From Dastarcus helophoroides (taxonomy: Eukaryota; Arthropoda; Insecta; Coleoptera; Bothrideridae), in contig CM053326.1 in the NCBI GenBank assembly GCA_028583605.1, positions 8,502,587 to 8,566,586 of the forward strand: DNA of 64,000 nt, read 5' to 3'. The notes beneath the pieces were generated by a model. That model did no database searches, had not been told where the DNA came from, and saw only the letters and a list, made by a program, of their open reading frames with translations. Position numbers and translations under genes: made by a program. Of this stretch, positions 11,587-23,600 are shown one piece after another (the first letter of the stretch is position 1; each line of letters starts with the position of its first letter).

Positions 11587-12645
11587 TTAAATTAAATGTT
11601 CAACATAACCACCGGCTTCACGATGGCAAATGCGCAGTCTCTGTAGCAAAGAATTGTTCACATCCACCAAGACGTTTTCATTGATATTTTGGAAAGCAAC
11701 ACGAACCCGGTCCATCATGTCTTCTCGGGTAGTTGGTGGTTCCTGGTACACAACTTGCTTAACATGACCCCACAAGAAAAGGTCTGGCTTAGTTAAATCC
11801 GGTGATCTTGCGGGCCATGCCACTGGACCTCCTCTTCCTATCCACTTGTTAGGGAACTGCGTATTGAGGAACTCCCTTACATCCCTTCCATAATGTGCCG
11901 GTGCCCCATCATGTTGGAACCACATTTGCCGCACGATAGCAAGAGGTAAATTGTCTATCATTTCGGGCAATTGATTTTGCAAAAAATGCAAGTAATTGTT
12001 GGCATTCAAATGTTCATTGAAGAAGTGTGGTCCGACAACTAATCTTCCTATGACACCACCCCAAACATTCAGAGACCACCTATTCTGATGGTCTAAGGGC
12101 CTCATTCAATGAGGATTTTCAGTTTGGTAGAAATGGGAGTTGTGTTTTCCCACGAAGCCGTTCTTATGAAATGTACATTCGTCGGTAAATAGTACATTGT
12201 CCAAAAAGTCATTTTGTTCTTGTAGTTTTCGTAACGCCCACTCACAAAACTGCATTCGGTTGTTGAAATCAGCTTGATTGAGTTTCTGTACTAGCTGGAC
12301 ACGATACGGATGAAACTTATTTTTACGCAAGATTCGTGAAACCAAAGTTTGACTTATTTGTAATTCCGTGCTTATTATTCTGGTACTTAAATGCGGATTT
12401 TGAACAAGAGCAGCCGCTACTAAAATTTGGTTTTCCTCATGCATCGTTGGTTTTCTACGCTCCTTTTTCTCGTATTTCGTACTACCAGTTCGCTCAAACC
12501 TCTCTCCCAATTTAGCGAATACCGCTGAATTTGGATGTCTCCGATCGGCAAAGCGTTGGGTATAAATTCTTAAGGCAAGAAATGGATTTCTGTCAGCACT
12601 GCCCAAGGCGTAAACCATATCGACCAATTCTTCTTGAGAAAACAT
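11587..12645 (-). pseudogene. Tc1/mariner-superfamily transposase, one nonsense codon
   Basis: A transposase of about 352 codons interrupted by a single TGA at 12106-12108. It would cut and paste its own element at TA sites in the nucleus. Residues 1-60 form a helix-turn-helix region like DUF4817 (ELVDMVYALGSADRNP). The catalytic triad can be followed: FTDEC, then FQHDGAPAH, then ARSPDLTKPDLFLWG, with about 36 residues between the last two Asp. The duplicated left-arm copy has TGG at the stop position, so this looks like a single Trp-to-stop change. The rest of the frame is open to its natural stop at 11587. Either a recently dead gene or one needing readthrough. Confidence 0.85.
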
Positions 12646-13383
12646 TGTCTTTCAGTACTAATACCAAGACCTCGCGACAACAATGAGATAAACTGTCAGT
12701 TATTGCCAGACAAACGAGACGAAACAAAACCGCGACATCCAGGGCTAACGCGATAATACGAAATTAATTAAAATTTTTACAAAATTCTAAATTTCTCAAA
12801 AATTATTAGACGGAGGTGGCAATACCTGGTACCGAAAAAAAGGTAATTTAATTTCGCATTCGATAAGATAATCCAAGATAGGTGGTTCCATTTGAAAAAA
12901 TTAAGTTATGCATGTTTGAACAACTGAAGAATTGAGTCGATGGATGTGAAGAAATTTAAGAAATCTTGCTAACAGCAAAGACGTAAACAAATACTCCATT
13001 TCTTCCTGAATCCAAAACTGTATGCCACACAACTCTGAGTCATTGCGTTTGGAAAATATCGCTAATGGCGTCAAGCTCCGAAATCGTCAAATTTAACCAA
13101 AAAAATTAATTTACGCGAAAACGGTTCAACTAAGGGCCTATGTCCTCTTAATAAATTCATATTTATTTTTAACAAGGAATCTAAAAATGTAAAAATACAT
13201 AGGGTGTTCTATTTAAAATAAGGAAGTTGTGTTCATTTCCGGTGCAACCGGAAGGCCGCCATATTTGGTAATAATTTTAGGTTGTGGAGAACTTTATTTC
13301 GAACAACTTTTATTCGAAACATTTTTCGATATTTTGAACGATACGCCTACCAAAGACCGATTCCCGCTTAGTGACTCGCCCTG
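12105..13383 (-). repeat. Right inverted arm of foldback transposon
   Basis: Inverted partner of 10205-11484. Includes the transposase start at 12645 and the right terminal repeat ending at 13383, next to TATA at 13384-13387. Confidence 0.85.
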
Positions 13384-13387
13384 TATA

Positions 13388-14515
13388 AAATGATTCTAAA
13401 AATAGTGCTATAAATCCAGAATCGTATTTTTAAGCCTAAAATAAGACTAAAAGCCTACTTAAACATATGTCATAAAACGCTTCTTTTTCGAGTTACAGGA
13501 TAAGGAAGATTACTTCCTCCTTTATTAATAGTTGCGAAAAATGTACAGATAATTGAATGAAATTTGGCACAACTCCATAACTTTTTGTGCCATCTTTAAA
13601 AATCTATAAACTAACGGAATTTAACCAGTGACGGGTATATCCAGTGGGGTGGTGCTTAAAACGTGCCTTACTTATTTTGTGCGCACTTTTGCCGCAGTTT
13701 AGTTACAAAAATATAAACTATAAACGTTTACACATAAAAAGGTACTCTTACTAAAATTGGATATTGTCAACGGTTTTCAAGTAAAATGCATTTTTATATC
13801 TCGATGCATTAAAAACGCTCGCCCATAAATCCCGAATATAACACATAGTTGGCTTGAAATGAAATAAAATAAAATTTGTTGGAATGTACTGTTGAAGCAA
13901 ATTATTTTTAACTAATATTTAACTAATTTTAAATAATATTTAAATAAAAAAATGTTTCGTGAATATTTAGCAAATAACGAGTTTAAAAATATTAGCTTTT
14001 ATTTACAGAAATTGTTCAAGGTGGCCACTGATGACAATAAAGCAGGAAAATGTCAATGCTATTTATTTTCTTTCATTTCAATGCCAATTATGTGTTACAT
14101 TCGATATTTTTGGGCAAGCGGTTTTAATGCATCTAGATATAAAAATGCACTTTACTCGAAAACTTCTTTTTTATATTAAAATGTTTCTAGTTTATATTTT
14201 TGTTACTAAATGGTGATAAAAGTGCACACGAAATAAATAAGGCCACGTTTTAACCACCAGTCCCTCTGGATATACCCGCCCCTGGTTCAGTTATGTTAAA
14301 TAATTCTTCAATTTTTGGAAAGGGCACCAAAAAGTATCAAGTTGTGCCAAATTTCCATTCAATTATCTGTACACGTTCGGCAACTATTCACAAAAGCTAT
14401 AATTGTAACTCAGAAACGAAGCATTTTACGACATTTGTTTATATAGACTTTTAGTCTTATTTTGGACTCTTAAATACGATCCTAAATTTATGGTAATACA
14501 TTTAGAATCACCTTG
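13388..14515. mobile_element. Foldback element with about 450-bp arms
   Basis: Left arm about 13388-13870 and right arm about 14070-14515 are inverted copies. Shared words include AAATAAGACTAAAAG, GTACAGATAATTGAATG, TTTGGCACAACT and GGGTATATCCAG. The loop is about 200 bp with no coding capacity. The right end is GAATCACCTTG followed by TATA. The left end abuts the TATA that closes the previous transposon, so the two elements share or adjoin one TA target. Open frames at 13952-14216 are inside the loop and right arm and are not credible genes. Confidence 0.8.
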
Positions 14516-14599
14516 TATATTGATTTTAAAAGAGGTTTGGTATACCCAAAGGTTATCAGGTATGCAATTCTTTTTCTTTAATGCTGGTATATAAAATCT

Positions 14600-14760
14600 T
14601 GATTCTATTGGTTGGCTATCTTCAAGAGATGTGATTCATTCATGAACAACACCCTCTTTAGGAGTAAAAATTGATGCAACTCCTGGCCGATTAAATCAAA
14701 TTAGATTTTCTGCTTCTCGAACTGGAATATTTTATGGACAATGTTCAGAAATTTGTAATA
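14600..14760 (+). pseudogene. cox2: Nuclear mitochondrial insert, cox2 fragment
   Basis: Translation in the invertebrate mitochondrial code gives [20 protein letters not shown], then [20 protein letters not shown] and EIC. This is the copper-centre region of cytochrome oxidase subunit II, with its HSW and CSE(I)C motifs. TGA at 14642-14644 must be read as Trp, which a nuclear gene could not do. In the nucleus it is a dead NUMT. The flanks to about 14950 are AT-rich and may hold further mitochondrial sequence that I could not identify. Confidence 0.9.
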
Positions 14761-15435
14761 TTTTTGACTCTACTCCTCTTTTTAACGTAATGATTTAAGA
14801 TTCTTATCAGTTACCAGGCTAGCTTATATAAATAATTTATATTCTTCATATTGTATTTTATAAATTTTAATTCTTGATTAGCTCCTTCTATTTGTTCATT
14901 AATATTGGACCTACATCTTATTTAGTTGTCTAGTTTTTTCGTTATCAGCTATGAGCAATAAGAAATAGCCTTTATAAAAAAGGCATGGTATGGACATAAA
15001 CACAAGAAGGGCAGATATGGATAATTCCGGAAAGACAAGACGGCCCAGTGAGAAAAAATTGCGCCATTAGAAGACTAGATAGTGTTGACTTTAGATATAG
15101 ATAAATGCAGAGTTATATGATAAAGGTAAACCACGTATTTTTATTATTTTCAGGCTTACTAAGACGTTTCGAGAGGCTTGACGAATAAGGCTCTAGTACG
15201 ACTGCATTTTCTACTCTGTTCATGGTGTTTTCCTTGGTGGAATTCGTATGTATGCCCTTGGTTCCTTTTTGTTGTATGAATATGGATGGCTACTTGGTAT
15301 CCTGAAGCCATACTGATGTGAAGATTAGAAAGTCGAGAAAATGACGCCTTCTCCCCATTATTAGAGAACAACATTTTGGTGCAGGTTATTTATTCTTGCG
15401 GAGCTCTGCCATCAAATTGTTTTAATGTTCAATCC
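14761..15435. other. Intergenic, possibly more NUMT
   Basis: AT-rich up to about 14950, possibly a rearranged continuation of the mitochondrial insert. A minus-strand frame at 15159-15374 has no recognised domain. Confidence 0.4.
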
Positions 15436-16285
15436 ACTTACAAAGGATAACCCTATTATGCCTTCAAAGCACCCCGATTAGGATGCGTAAACAAAAATAA
15501 ATGGCGATGAACCGCCTTCTTAACCAAGGATTGTTGTATTTTTTAAGGAACATTTCGTTCGGCTAGTAAGTTTCATAGCTTGGACTTTCTATAGACCGTA
15601 GATCATAGACCGAAATGCTCACCGTGTCCAGCTGGACTTCACTGAAATTTGCTGTCTTCGACTGTCATATGGGCCTCAAATATATTGCCCTTGAAAGGAT
15701 CAATCCTATTAGTTCCTGTGGGCATCTTCCATAAAAGTACTTGTAGTAAATCCAAGCTTCTGAGAGCGGATTTGGCAATGGCGCGCCACATGATCGTCCC
15801 GAGAGAAGTTAGTGCTCGCGTTCACTCCTAGGATAGACAGATTAGATCCCATCGGGAGGATCATCACCGCCCATACCCTATTTCAAAATGATTTCAAGTT
15901 CCCGATTAATTACCTGTACCTGCTGTTCCCTAAGTCGATCTGAAGCAGCGACAGGATAATGGTTTGTCGGAAAGAAAGATGACACCAGGCTACTACCATC
16001 TGCATAGCTATATATTGGATTGAAGTTAAAGCGAAGAGCATCGTTTATGTGTAAGCAGAAACAGAGTAGAAGACTAGGCCAGACGCCTGAGGCACCCTCT
16101 GCAGTAATCGCAAATATCTCGGATGAAGTGCCATCGATAACGACCTAAAGAGATCTGTCAGCGAGAAAAATGGATATCAAATGAGTCCTGGAGGAAGACC
16201 GTTGGCGAGAAGAGATCGATGCCAGACTCTGTGGAAGACTTTTGAAATATCCAATTCCACAATCCTAGCCTAGCCATATTTTCCA
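15436..16285 (-). mobile_element. LINE fragment, copy 2 (antisense)
   Basis: Same Jockey/CR1-type family as copy 1, 5'-truncated. Reading the minus strand, similarity starts around the motif A region (16285-16190), passes the region before the YADD box near 15990, and ends at the 3' tail near 15436 (GGTTATCC, compare GGTTACCC in the copy at 50.9 kb). Many indels. Only short open frames remain. Confidence 0.85.
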
Positions 16286-18099
16286 TATGATTTTGACAAG
16301 CGAATTACTTGTTTATCGCAAAACTTAAAATTATTAACGTGTGTCGTATGTTTTAATACATTTTGCAGTTAATTAGTTTGCTTTAAATTAACATTAGAGC
16401 TGTTTAGTCAGTAAACCAACTGGTTTACTTTTCAATTTATATATTTATTACAGAGCCGCACTAGTAGAGTTGGTAATATTTACCTTTGAGTATTTAGCTA
16501 TTCATTGAGCTGGCAATATATTTATTGTTTAAATTCGCTTAGTGCGTATTAGTCAAAATAATGGTCTGGCACGTAATCTATTTTGGGATATCGGGATATC
16601 CGGTGGGGGCACGGATATGACCATTCGAATTTGCATTGAATAATCTCCAAATGCAAAAGGATTTGTTGATTTTTATTTATGAATATTATCGTTACTCTTA
16701 TGATAGAGTCTACGAGATGCTTTTGATCAGCACCACTGGTGTAGTTGGTTGGTGGCCGTTTTTTTCCCAATATAGCTTTCGTTAATACAATTTTAATTAA
16801 TATTTTGTGCCTTTTTTTATGATTTAATAGTTTAAGAGGTTTTTACAATTTAGTTTTCTTCTAATATATTGCATTTAATGAGCCTCGGCCCTACTTTTCA
16901 AGTATCATTGAGGCTCTTTCCAGTGTTTTGTAGGTCCATTTTAGTTAGGTTTAAATATTCTTTCTTCCATTTTAAATTTTAATGTAGTCAAAATAAGAGT
17001 TTCCTTTAAGTGGTCATTTAGTACTACTTATATTTTCACTGCCTTTTTAAAATTATGATTATATCGTTGAATCATTAAATCATAATGTTCATCGATGCAC
17101 TTTTTAAATTAATGGTTAGTACGATCGAATTTACTATTAAAGTATGATGGCCTTTCTAAATTATTTAATTATGCATTCTTCAGTCAATACATTATGATTG
17201 GCAATTTTTAACCCTTACTGTGGGGCATTTTTTATAAGTTATGATTGTGATTATTACATTAGAATTATTGTTTGTGATTTTTTTTTATTTCGACTATTGT
17301 AAGCATTTTTCATATTTTTCGTATTGTCTGTTTAAATGATATTCTAAAGTTTTTAGTAAATTTATGGAAGTTTAGTTTGTGAGTTCTATAAGGTAAGTTT
17401 AAAAAAGGGGTGGAAAATGGAACTGACCTTTTTGAATTGAGGTCGTGTGTAACTTCTCACCAATTCCCAGTCCTGTTAATTTTTGTTTTTAAGTTTCTCG
17501 ATCTATAGGGAGGTAATAGCGCCACAAGAAAACTACCCGATTTCTTTTTTTATAGACGTCTGCTGCCTCTATTTTTACATTAGAGACCAAGGTATGTTGA
17601 GGTCATTTAGCACCGTATCGTTTACTTTTGGTTAAAGTAGCGTAAGTTTCCTGAAGCAGGTCACCATTGGTATCACAAAACCAAGTCTGTAACATGTAAG
17701 AACTCTTGCACACTTTTTTCCTCTCGCTAGCAGGCACTTGCAGAGAATTTTTACTAAATTATTAGGGCACTTATTTATTGCTCTTTAATACCCTCTACCG
17801 ATGAAAATTACGGTAACAGTATGATTGATTATACTCGTTAACTAAGGTAATAATGTATTAGAAAATGTCTATTTTCATTACAAATGTTACTCTGCTGAAA
17901 AGTGTATTATGCAAAAACTCCCCGTAGGACCAAATTAGAAATTTCCACTTAAAAACTCTCTTTCTCTCTCTCTCCAAAGTAATGCGTAAATGGGATATGA
18001 TTTTGGCAACATAATTTTCCGTAATGGCGGGAAAGGAAAGAATTAAAATGGATTTATTTCTTGAATACCGTAAACACTTTTGGAAAAGAACAAAGCGAC
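16286..18099. other. Intergenic, no gene seen
   Basis: AT-rich. Between 17040 and 17230 degenerate units starting TTTTTAAA recur about every 55 bp but are too diverged to call a tandem array. A short CT-rich run lies at about 17955-17975. Confidence 0.5.
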
Positions 18100-18680
18100 C
18101 TTTGAGAAATCTAGTTAAGTGCTTAACGTTGGCATTTCAAAGCAATTAGATTGGTGGGACAAAGGCACATAAAGTTGTAATATCCAAAGTTGTGTAACAA
18201 AAGAGAAGTCGGCCGCGGCCTTTACACACATTATGTTCCATTTTACAAGAACACTTCTGGAACAAAGGGCTTTGTGAGGTCCAGGCGGTGAGTGTACGGC
18301 TGCGGGAAAGTACGGTAAGTTACCTGCCAGGCGTCGGCGTTGCGCTCTTGCTTGATGGGACCGATTATTCACCCCTATTGTTCCTTATGGCTGATGAAAA
18401 GCTGTAGGTAGCGGGCCCCTATTATCTGGCGAGCTTACAAATCACTCTGGCATCGAGAAGTCAATATCGTTTAACTATAACAGCCCGGCGTTCTAATGAT
18501 TTAGTTGCGCTGTTCATGCCAGACATCCTTTAGCTAGACATTGATTATATATGAGCCTCCGATCTCCCGAGAGAGCTGTAAATTCATACGTTCTCGCTGG
18601 ACGGTACGGCCGCCCTGCGTCTATCTAGAGTGCGAAAAGATGAGACTAATGCCCGCGGTGGGTTTTATTAGAAGAGATAT
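18100..18680. other. GC-rich non-coding island
   Basis: Base composition rises sharply against the AT-rich surroundings, and codon-like structure is absent: the open frame on the minus strand at 18115-18372 is compositionally odd and matches nothing I know. It may be a conserved cis-regulatory element. A similar island lies at 32580-32960. Confidence 0.35.
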
Positions 18681-19574
18681 TGATTTACTTTGCAACCTGC
18701 ACTTCCCCGACTAAATTTTCCCAAATCCGAGATTCGATAATCAACTGCCTCTTGAAACATAACTTGCTTCTTTAATCTTGCGTTAAGGTATCGGATTTTC
18801 CTCATAAATTCGATTAAGTTGATGAATTATTTATGCAACACCGTTTTGTGCAACTCGTTTCCACCCCTAATAAAACTCGTATTACATAAATGTTATATTA
18901 CCTATAATTCAAACTAAGGGCTTCTTAAAACAATTCAATTTAGAGGAAAATAAATATCGCCCGATAGAAAATATGCAGTCAATAAATAAATAGGGATTTG
19001 ACGTTTAAATTGCAGTAACTGCTCTGGTAATATCAAGCAGAGTTTACCTGATAAGTAAATACAGTCCATTCTATAAAGCAAACACGACTTTACCACGCAT
19101 ATGTTCAAAAGGTAAGTAAATAACGACGCTTTGCTTTGTGGGGAGACGAATTCCGTCTCTTTTCCAAATTTTTTTCTTTAATCAGTTTTACAGTCAACTT
19201 GTGGGATCAATTCTATACTTGTCTGCTGAGCAGCTTTTTTGTCAATCCATCTTACAATAATGACTCGTTTGTAAGAGTTATACTCCTGCCTTGCATTTGT
19301 CAAACTTTATCATTTTCAGTAGGACAACCGGGTACAGACATTGGAAACTGGAGTTCCACCAGGTGTTTCAAGTGGGCAAAACGAACAACTTCTAGTTTTG
19401 GTTCTACGAGATGCAAATTTACCGACGGATTAACGTTTGTCTCGAATAACAATATTACGCAAGAGCATCTATCGTGTTTTGAACCCGGGTTTAAGATTAT
19501 ATTCCTACAAAAATTCAGTTAATGCACTGAATTAAGACATGAATAAAAAATATGTGCAAAATAAAAAATAACGA
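18681..19574. other. Intergenic, no gene supported
   Basis: A 128-codon plus-strand frame at 19136-19522 has an internal acceptor-like TTTTCAG and a second partly open frame, but no recognisable domain. Not called. Confidence 0.45.
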
Positions 19575-19770
19575 TGGCCACTTAAAAGTCTTGATTTGTA
19601 TCCACCAGGTTTCTTTTGTGAGGATATTAGGAAGGGACATATTGTATACCATCAAACCTCTCAATTGAGAGCAAATATTCGAGAAGCAATTTCAGGATCA
19701 CAATGTCGAATGAGCAGCAAACATTTGGATGTCTATTTAGAAGAGTGCCAAAATTACGAAGTGCTGATTT
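19575..19770 (+). pseudogene. Tc1/mariner-type transposase scrap
   Basis: Reads RWPLKSLDLYPPGFFCED, then RKGHIVYHQTSQLRANIREA. This corresponds to the third catalytic block WPxRSPDLTPxDFFLWG and the following helix of DUF4817-type Tc1/mariner transposases, like the one at 11587-12645. The second Asp of the block is Gly and the following Trp-Gly is lost. About 60 residues remain. Confidence 0.75.
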
Positions 19771-20726
19771 AAATAATATTATTAAAAAGAAATCCCTTTT
19801 TTGTAATTCTAGTAAAAAAATTATCAGATGATTAGCTTAAAAGTCCTTTCTTTTTAGGGTTCCGTACCTTTAAAGGAAAACGGAACCCTTATAATACTCA
19901 GGTGTGTGTCACAAAAAGGTTTTCCTTGAAAATTATGGAACTTATAAATTTGAAATTTTGCACAGCGTTAGTTCTCGATGACCCACGTAAATGCCGCTAG
20001 CAAACAATTAAAAAAGGAAATAATAATTATCATTATTAATTATTAATTGGTCTCCAAAAAATCAAATTTTAGTTAAAAAATTAATATACAAATCTTGCCT
20101 TGAATAGATTTTTAAATCAAATTTTGGAGGTAACCAAAGACAAATTCCGTTCCGTCAAAAATAAAGTTTTGGTTAATATATCGTGTGAGTTATTATTTGA
20201 AAGAACTACCTCTAAGCGTCCTAAAATATTTTTTATACAATCGTCTTAAAGATACAGGCTCAAAAAATTTGTCAGATATGATCACCCCTTCCGGTCTTCT
20301 AGGTTTCTAAAAATAACATTTAGATTTTAGTAGGGTTAGCAGATATTGGGCCATAGACTATAAAAATACTTCGGGTTTTTCTCGATATCGTAACAGTTAT
20401 TGAGAAAAAAATATTTTATGGAAAAAATAGGTACTGCACTTCAAGGCTTTTTTACCCACATACTAATAGTTCTTTTAAGAAAAACCTGATCTAGCTAAAG
20501 GATAGAATGCAGATCAAATCCATTTCTTACATTATTTCATTTAGATGAATATTTTCGGAGTTTGCGTTAGCTCAGGCAACGCAGTAATTTCGGTTGGAAT
20601 CGAACATTTTAACGCAATCCGAGGCGATCTCATAAACTGTGTTTGTGCGAATGAATGCTTTTTATGAGACATTATCGACACAGTTATCATTTCCATAAAT
20701 ATCTGCATTGATTGTAGAAAAAGCAC

Positions 20727-21020
20727 AAAATAAATAACAACCCGAAGGCTAACTCTCATCACATGACCTGTTTGAGTCCCGTGACCTTCAATTCCCATGT
20801 ATGTTGAAAATCTATTTCGAAAGTAGTCAGAGCAGTAGAGATGGCAAGGTCCGAGTCCGGTTATATATATCCAACTCTTGGACCCTTTTCTTTAGAATTG
20901 AATTATCATATTTCGTTCTACTAATGTTAAAAAAGCTGTTTATAACAATTCGAAGTCATAGGTTGTCGGCATCGACCACAAAGAGATAAGGCGAGAGTTA
21001 ACCTTTCTGGTTGTTGTATT
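20727..21020 (+). repeat. MITE family 2, copy 1
   Basis: Ends are inverted repeats: AATAACAACCCGAAGGCTAA on the left, and GAGAGTTAACCTTTCTGG then TTGTTGT on the right. A second, inversely oriented copy is at 54607-54980, sharing GCATCGACCACAAAG and GTTTGAGTCCC. It sits inside interspersed repeat copy A, which lacks this segment in its relative at 57640, so insertion is directly visible. Confidence 0.75.
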
Positions 21021-21131
21021 CAAGTAGAATAGAACCTAGACCGCAAATTCATGCAGCGCTCCAGGCGTGTATAGTGAATCATAGGTAGCTGAACTACCAA
21101 TAGTTGCTCTCTAGGAAACTTCCCAGAAGAC

Positions 21132-21314
21132 AAGGATTTTAATGCACAGACCAATAGGTTTAAACATTTATTAGATTCGAAGTTTGGAAACCAATGACCG
21201 GTTTCGGATCTTGTAGATCTCGATCTAACAAGATCGAAACGGTCTTTGGTTTCCAAACTTCGAATCAAATAAATGTTCAAACCTAGATATTGTTCTAGTG
21301 CATTATAATCCTTT
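21132..21314. repeat. Foldback element, 183 bp
   Basis: Near-perfect arms of about 85-90 bp (AAGGATTTTAATGCAC with its partner; TTCGAAGTTTGGAAACCAA and its exact complement), with almost no loop around 21220. It lies inside interspersed repeat copy A. The minus-strand frame 21020-21442 reads through it and is not a gene. Confidence 0.75.
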
Positions 21315-21523
21315 GGGTGGTTACTTATTTTGTAGGAAAAAGTATGTATATCTGAAAGTAGACAATTTCTTTTATTTTTCAATAATACCTTAAAAAAATT
21401 TGAATAAAATTTCAAATTTATACATAAGTGAAAATGATTCAATTTGGTCTATCGACTGTTCATTGTAGTAATTGATACGGAACTCTAATTGTGCGAGCCC
21501 GACTCGCTCTTGGCTGATTTTTT

Positions 21524-23600
21524 AAAAATAATTAAGCCAAAGTAAAGTAGCGTATGGTCCTACTCTATATAAACAAGTTAACTGACACAGCAACATTTAT
21601 ATAAGGTATATTTCGCTGAATCATTATATTTTAATCTCTTAAAATTTCCAGTTTCGAGATTTCCTATTGTTAATAAATCACCCTGTATATTTGCTTATGT
21701 AGGCTGTTTATGAAAGAAAATACATGAATATATTAAATTTTCATTAATTTGGATTTAAGTTATCACACAAAGATGTTGCTTTTCAGGGTCAGAACAGAAA
21801 ATAATATATGAATATACTTTTCTAACTCGTTGCGCAATTACTGATAATATCCAACAAGAACGAAAAATCGATATCTAATTGCTACGACCTCCTTACATTT
21901 CAACTCATTATCTTTCCCCTAACTTAATCCCTCTTTTACTCCATGAAATAACGAATATAACAGACATACTGTAATCATAGGTTGGACACTATACAGTGCG
22001 TCCCACTACTACGTACAAGTCTAATATTTTCGATAGGAAACAGCATATCCCTTTTTTCAATGTTTTCTTTTACAATGTTACCAAACGGTCTGAGCTCTAC
22101 AATTTAAAAATATTTTCGTTTGTACCGGATTTTCTGAAACACTTGGAACATTTGCTATGGCTTTACTAGCATTAAAAACGTAGTCAGCGATTCTTCAATG
22201 ACAGTAGGTATGCTTTAAGCTGCTAATAGCAATTCACTATTTTATTTTTCTGCCTTGTGAAAATTATATCAATAGGTGTATAACTTTAATTACACGTGCT
22301 TCAAAAATATTTAAAATATTCACGTTTAAACTTGAATTGGTAAGTGGAATGTCGAATTTTCTAGTAAAAACCCAACAATTTTGGATTAATTTTCTTAAAG
22401 TAATTTAAAGTTCGTTCTGGAAATTTCACCTCATCTAAATATTTTAAATTAAAATTTTAGATTTTTAATTGGGTACTTAAATTTCTAGTTTTTTTACTTT
22501 TAACTCTAGGTTTTGACTTTGTTCTTGAAATTTCCAAAAGAAATTGTATAGTTAAAAATAAAAATTTTGAGACAAAAGAAAATATTTTGGAGGTTTTTGG
22601 AAGAAAACACACAATTCATAGGAAAAATTCAAAACCTTTATAAATAATCGAAATTTTCTAGAAAAAAATAAAGAACACAAATAAATCGAAATATAATAAT
22701 TTTAGGCTGAAAACCTAGAGTCTCTATAAAACACTCAAAATTAAAAAAAAAGTATTCTGTGGAATCCGTATAAACATTTGAGATAAAGTAAAATTTTGAA
22801 ATTAAAACTAACAAATTAATAAAAATCAATAGTAAATTTCACGGTTAAATCGTATATTTCAAATAAAAAAGGTGAATTTAGAAAAACAATAATAATAAAA
22901 ATTTAATAAAAGATTTATCTACCTCTAAGCTTAATTATCGAATTTTGGTTTTAGAAATTAATTGCTCCATTAAAATAGAAAAACTTAGGGAAAAAGTCAA
23001 CATTTTGTGAAAACACCCTAAATCACTCTAAATCAAATTCAAATTTCTAGAAATGATTAGGCATTCAAATATTTGTTTAGAAATTTTGAAATTATTTCTT
23101 CCATTTCTGTTATTTTTTCAAAATATACGGATTTAATAACAAATATTTAAAGTGGTCCTGGCCAATTCAGTTTTTTTCTTGATCTCTCTGACAAGAAATA
23201 ACTAGCTACTTAGCTTTTCGTTAAATTTTTATTATTTCGGAAAGAGAAAAAAGTTAATGGAAAACCAATTAATTAAAATGTCAATTTTCCCTCGAATTTT
23301 TGGCCTTTAAAATAAAACTGCAAATTATAAGCCTACGCAATTCTACGCAAAAGTTGTAATTTCAAGACGAAAATCGAGTTCTCAGAAGAAAATTGAAATG
23401 AAAACCAAAATCTTAAGATAAAAATTAAAATTTCAAGTTTTAAATTCAAACACAAAAATTTAAAGTGAAAAAAAGCATTTTTTTTAATAAAAATCGAAAG
23501 AAAAAACTCTAAAAATTTACTTTGTCCTGAAATGTCTTTCTCGAAATTTCGTCTTGAACTCAAAAGTTTTACTGCTTTGCAGAAATCTTGAGTATAGATC
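21524..23600. other. Intergenic; AT-rich degenerate tract
   Basis: From about 22340 the sequence is a long run of degenerate AAATTTC/GAAATTT-like words, similar in style to 41650-42300. It gives spurious open frames at 22638-22829 and 23333-23563 on the minus strand. No gene. Confidence 0.5.

Larger units (their letters stand above)
10205..13383 (-). mobile_element. Tc1/mariner-type transposon with 1.28 kb inverted arms
   Basis: A 3179-bp element with ends CAGGGCGAGTCACTAAGCG in inverted orientation, flanked by TATA on both sides, so a TA target duplication. The left arm (10205-11484) and right arm (12105-13383) are near-identical inverted copies of the 5' half of the element, including terminal repeat, untranslated leader and the first part of the transposase gene. 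The unique centre (11485-12104) carries the rest of the minus-strand transposase gene. The structure is best read as an internally rearranged foldback derivative, or as two copies inserted in opposite orientation followed by deletion of one 3' half. Confidence 0.9.
19856..21523 (+). repeat. Interspersed repeat (GGGTTCCGTACC...CTTGGCTG), copy A
   Basis: Starts AGGGTTCCGTACCTTTAAAG, which is itself a hairpin with CGGAACCCT a few bases on, and ends GCGAGCCCGACTCGCTCTTGG. The body matches 57640-58485 in many blocks, for example GGGTTAGCAGATATTGGGCC, TTACATTATTTCATTTAGAT and GTGAAAATGATTCAATTTG. This copy is interrupted by a MITE (20727-21020) and a foldback (21132-21314). End sequences of this kind are common in insect genomes as a non-autonomous repeat. 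No coding capacity. Confidence 0.75.

Noticed and set aside
17040..17230. Possible 55-bp tandem array
   Set aside because: Units share only a TTTTTAAA-like start and general AT richness; not convincing.
18115..18372. 85-codon minus-strand frame in GC-rich island
   Set aside because: Explained by higher GC reducing stop codons; no domain.
19136..19522. 128-codon plus-strand frame
   Set aside because: Longest unexplained frame, but a second frame over the same stretch reads equally well, and neither resembles a known domain.
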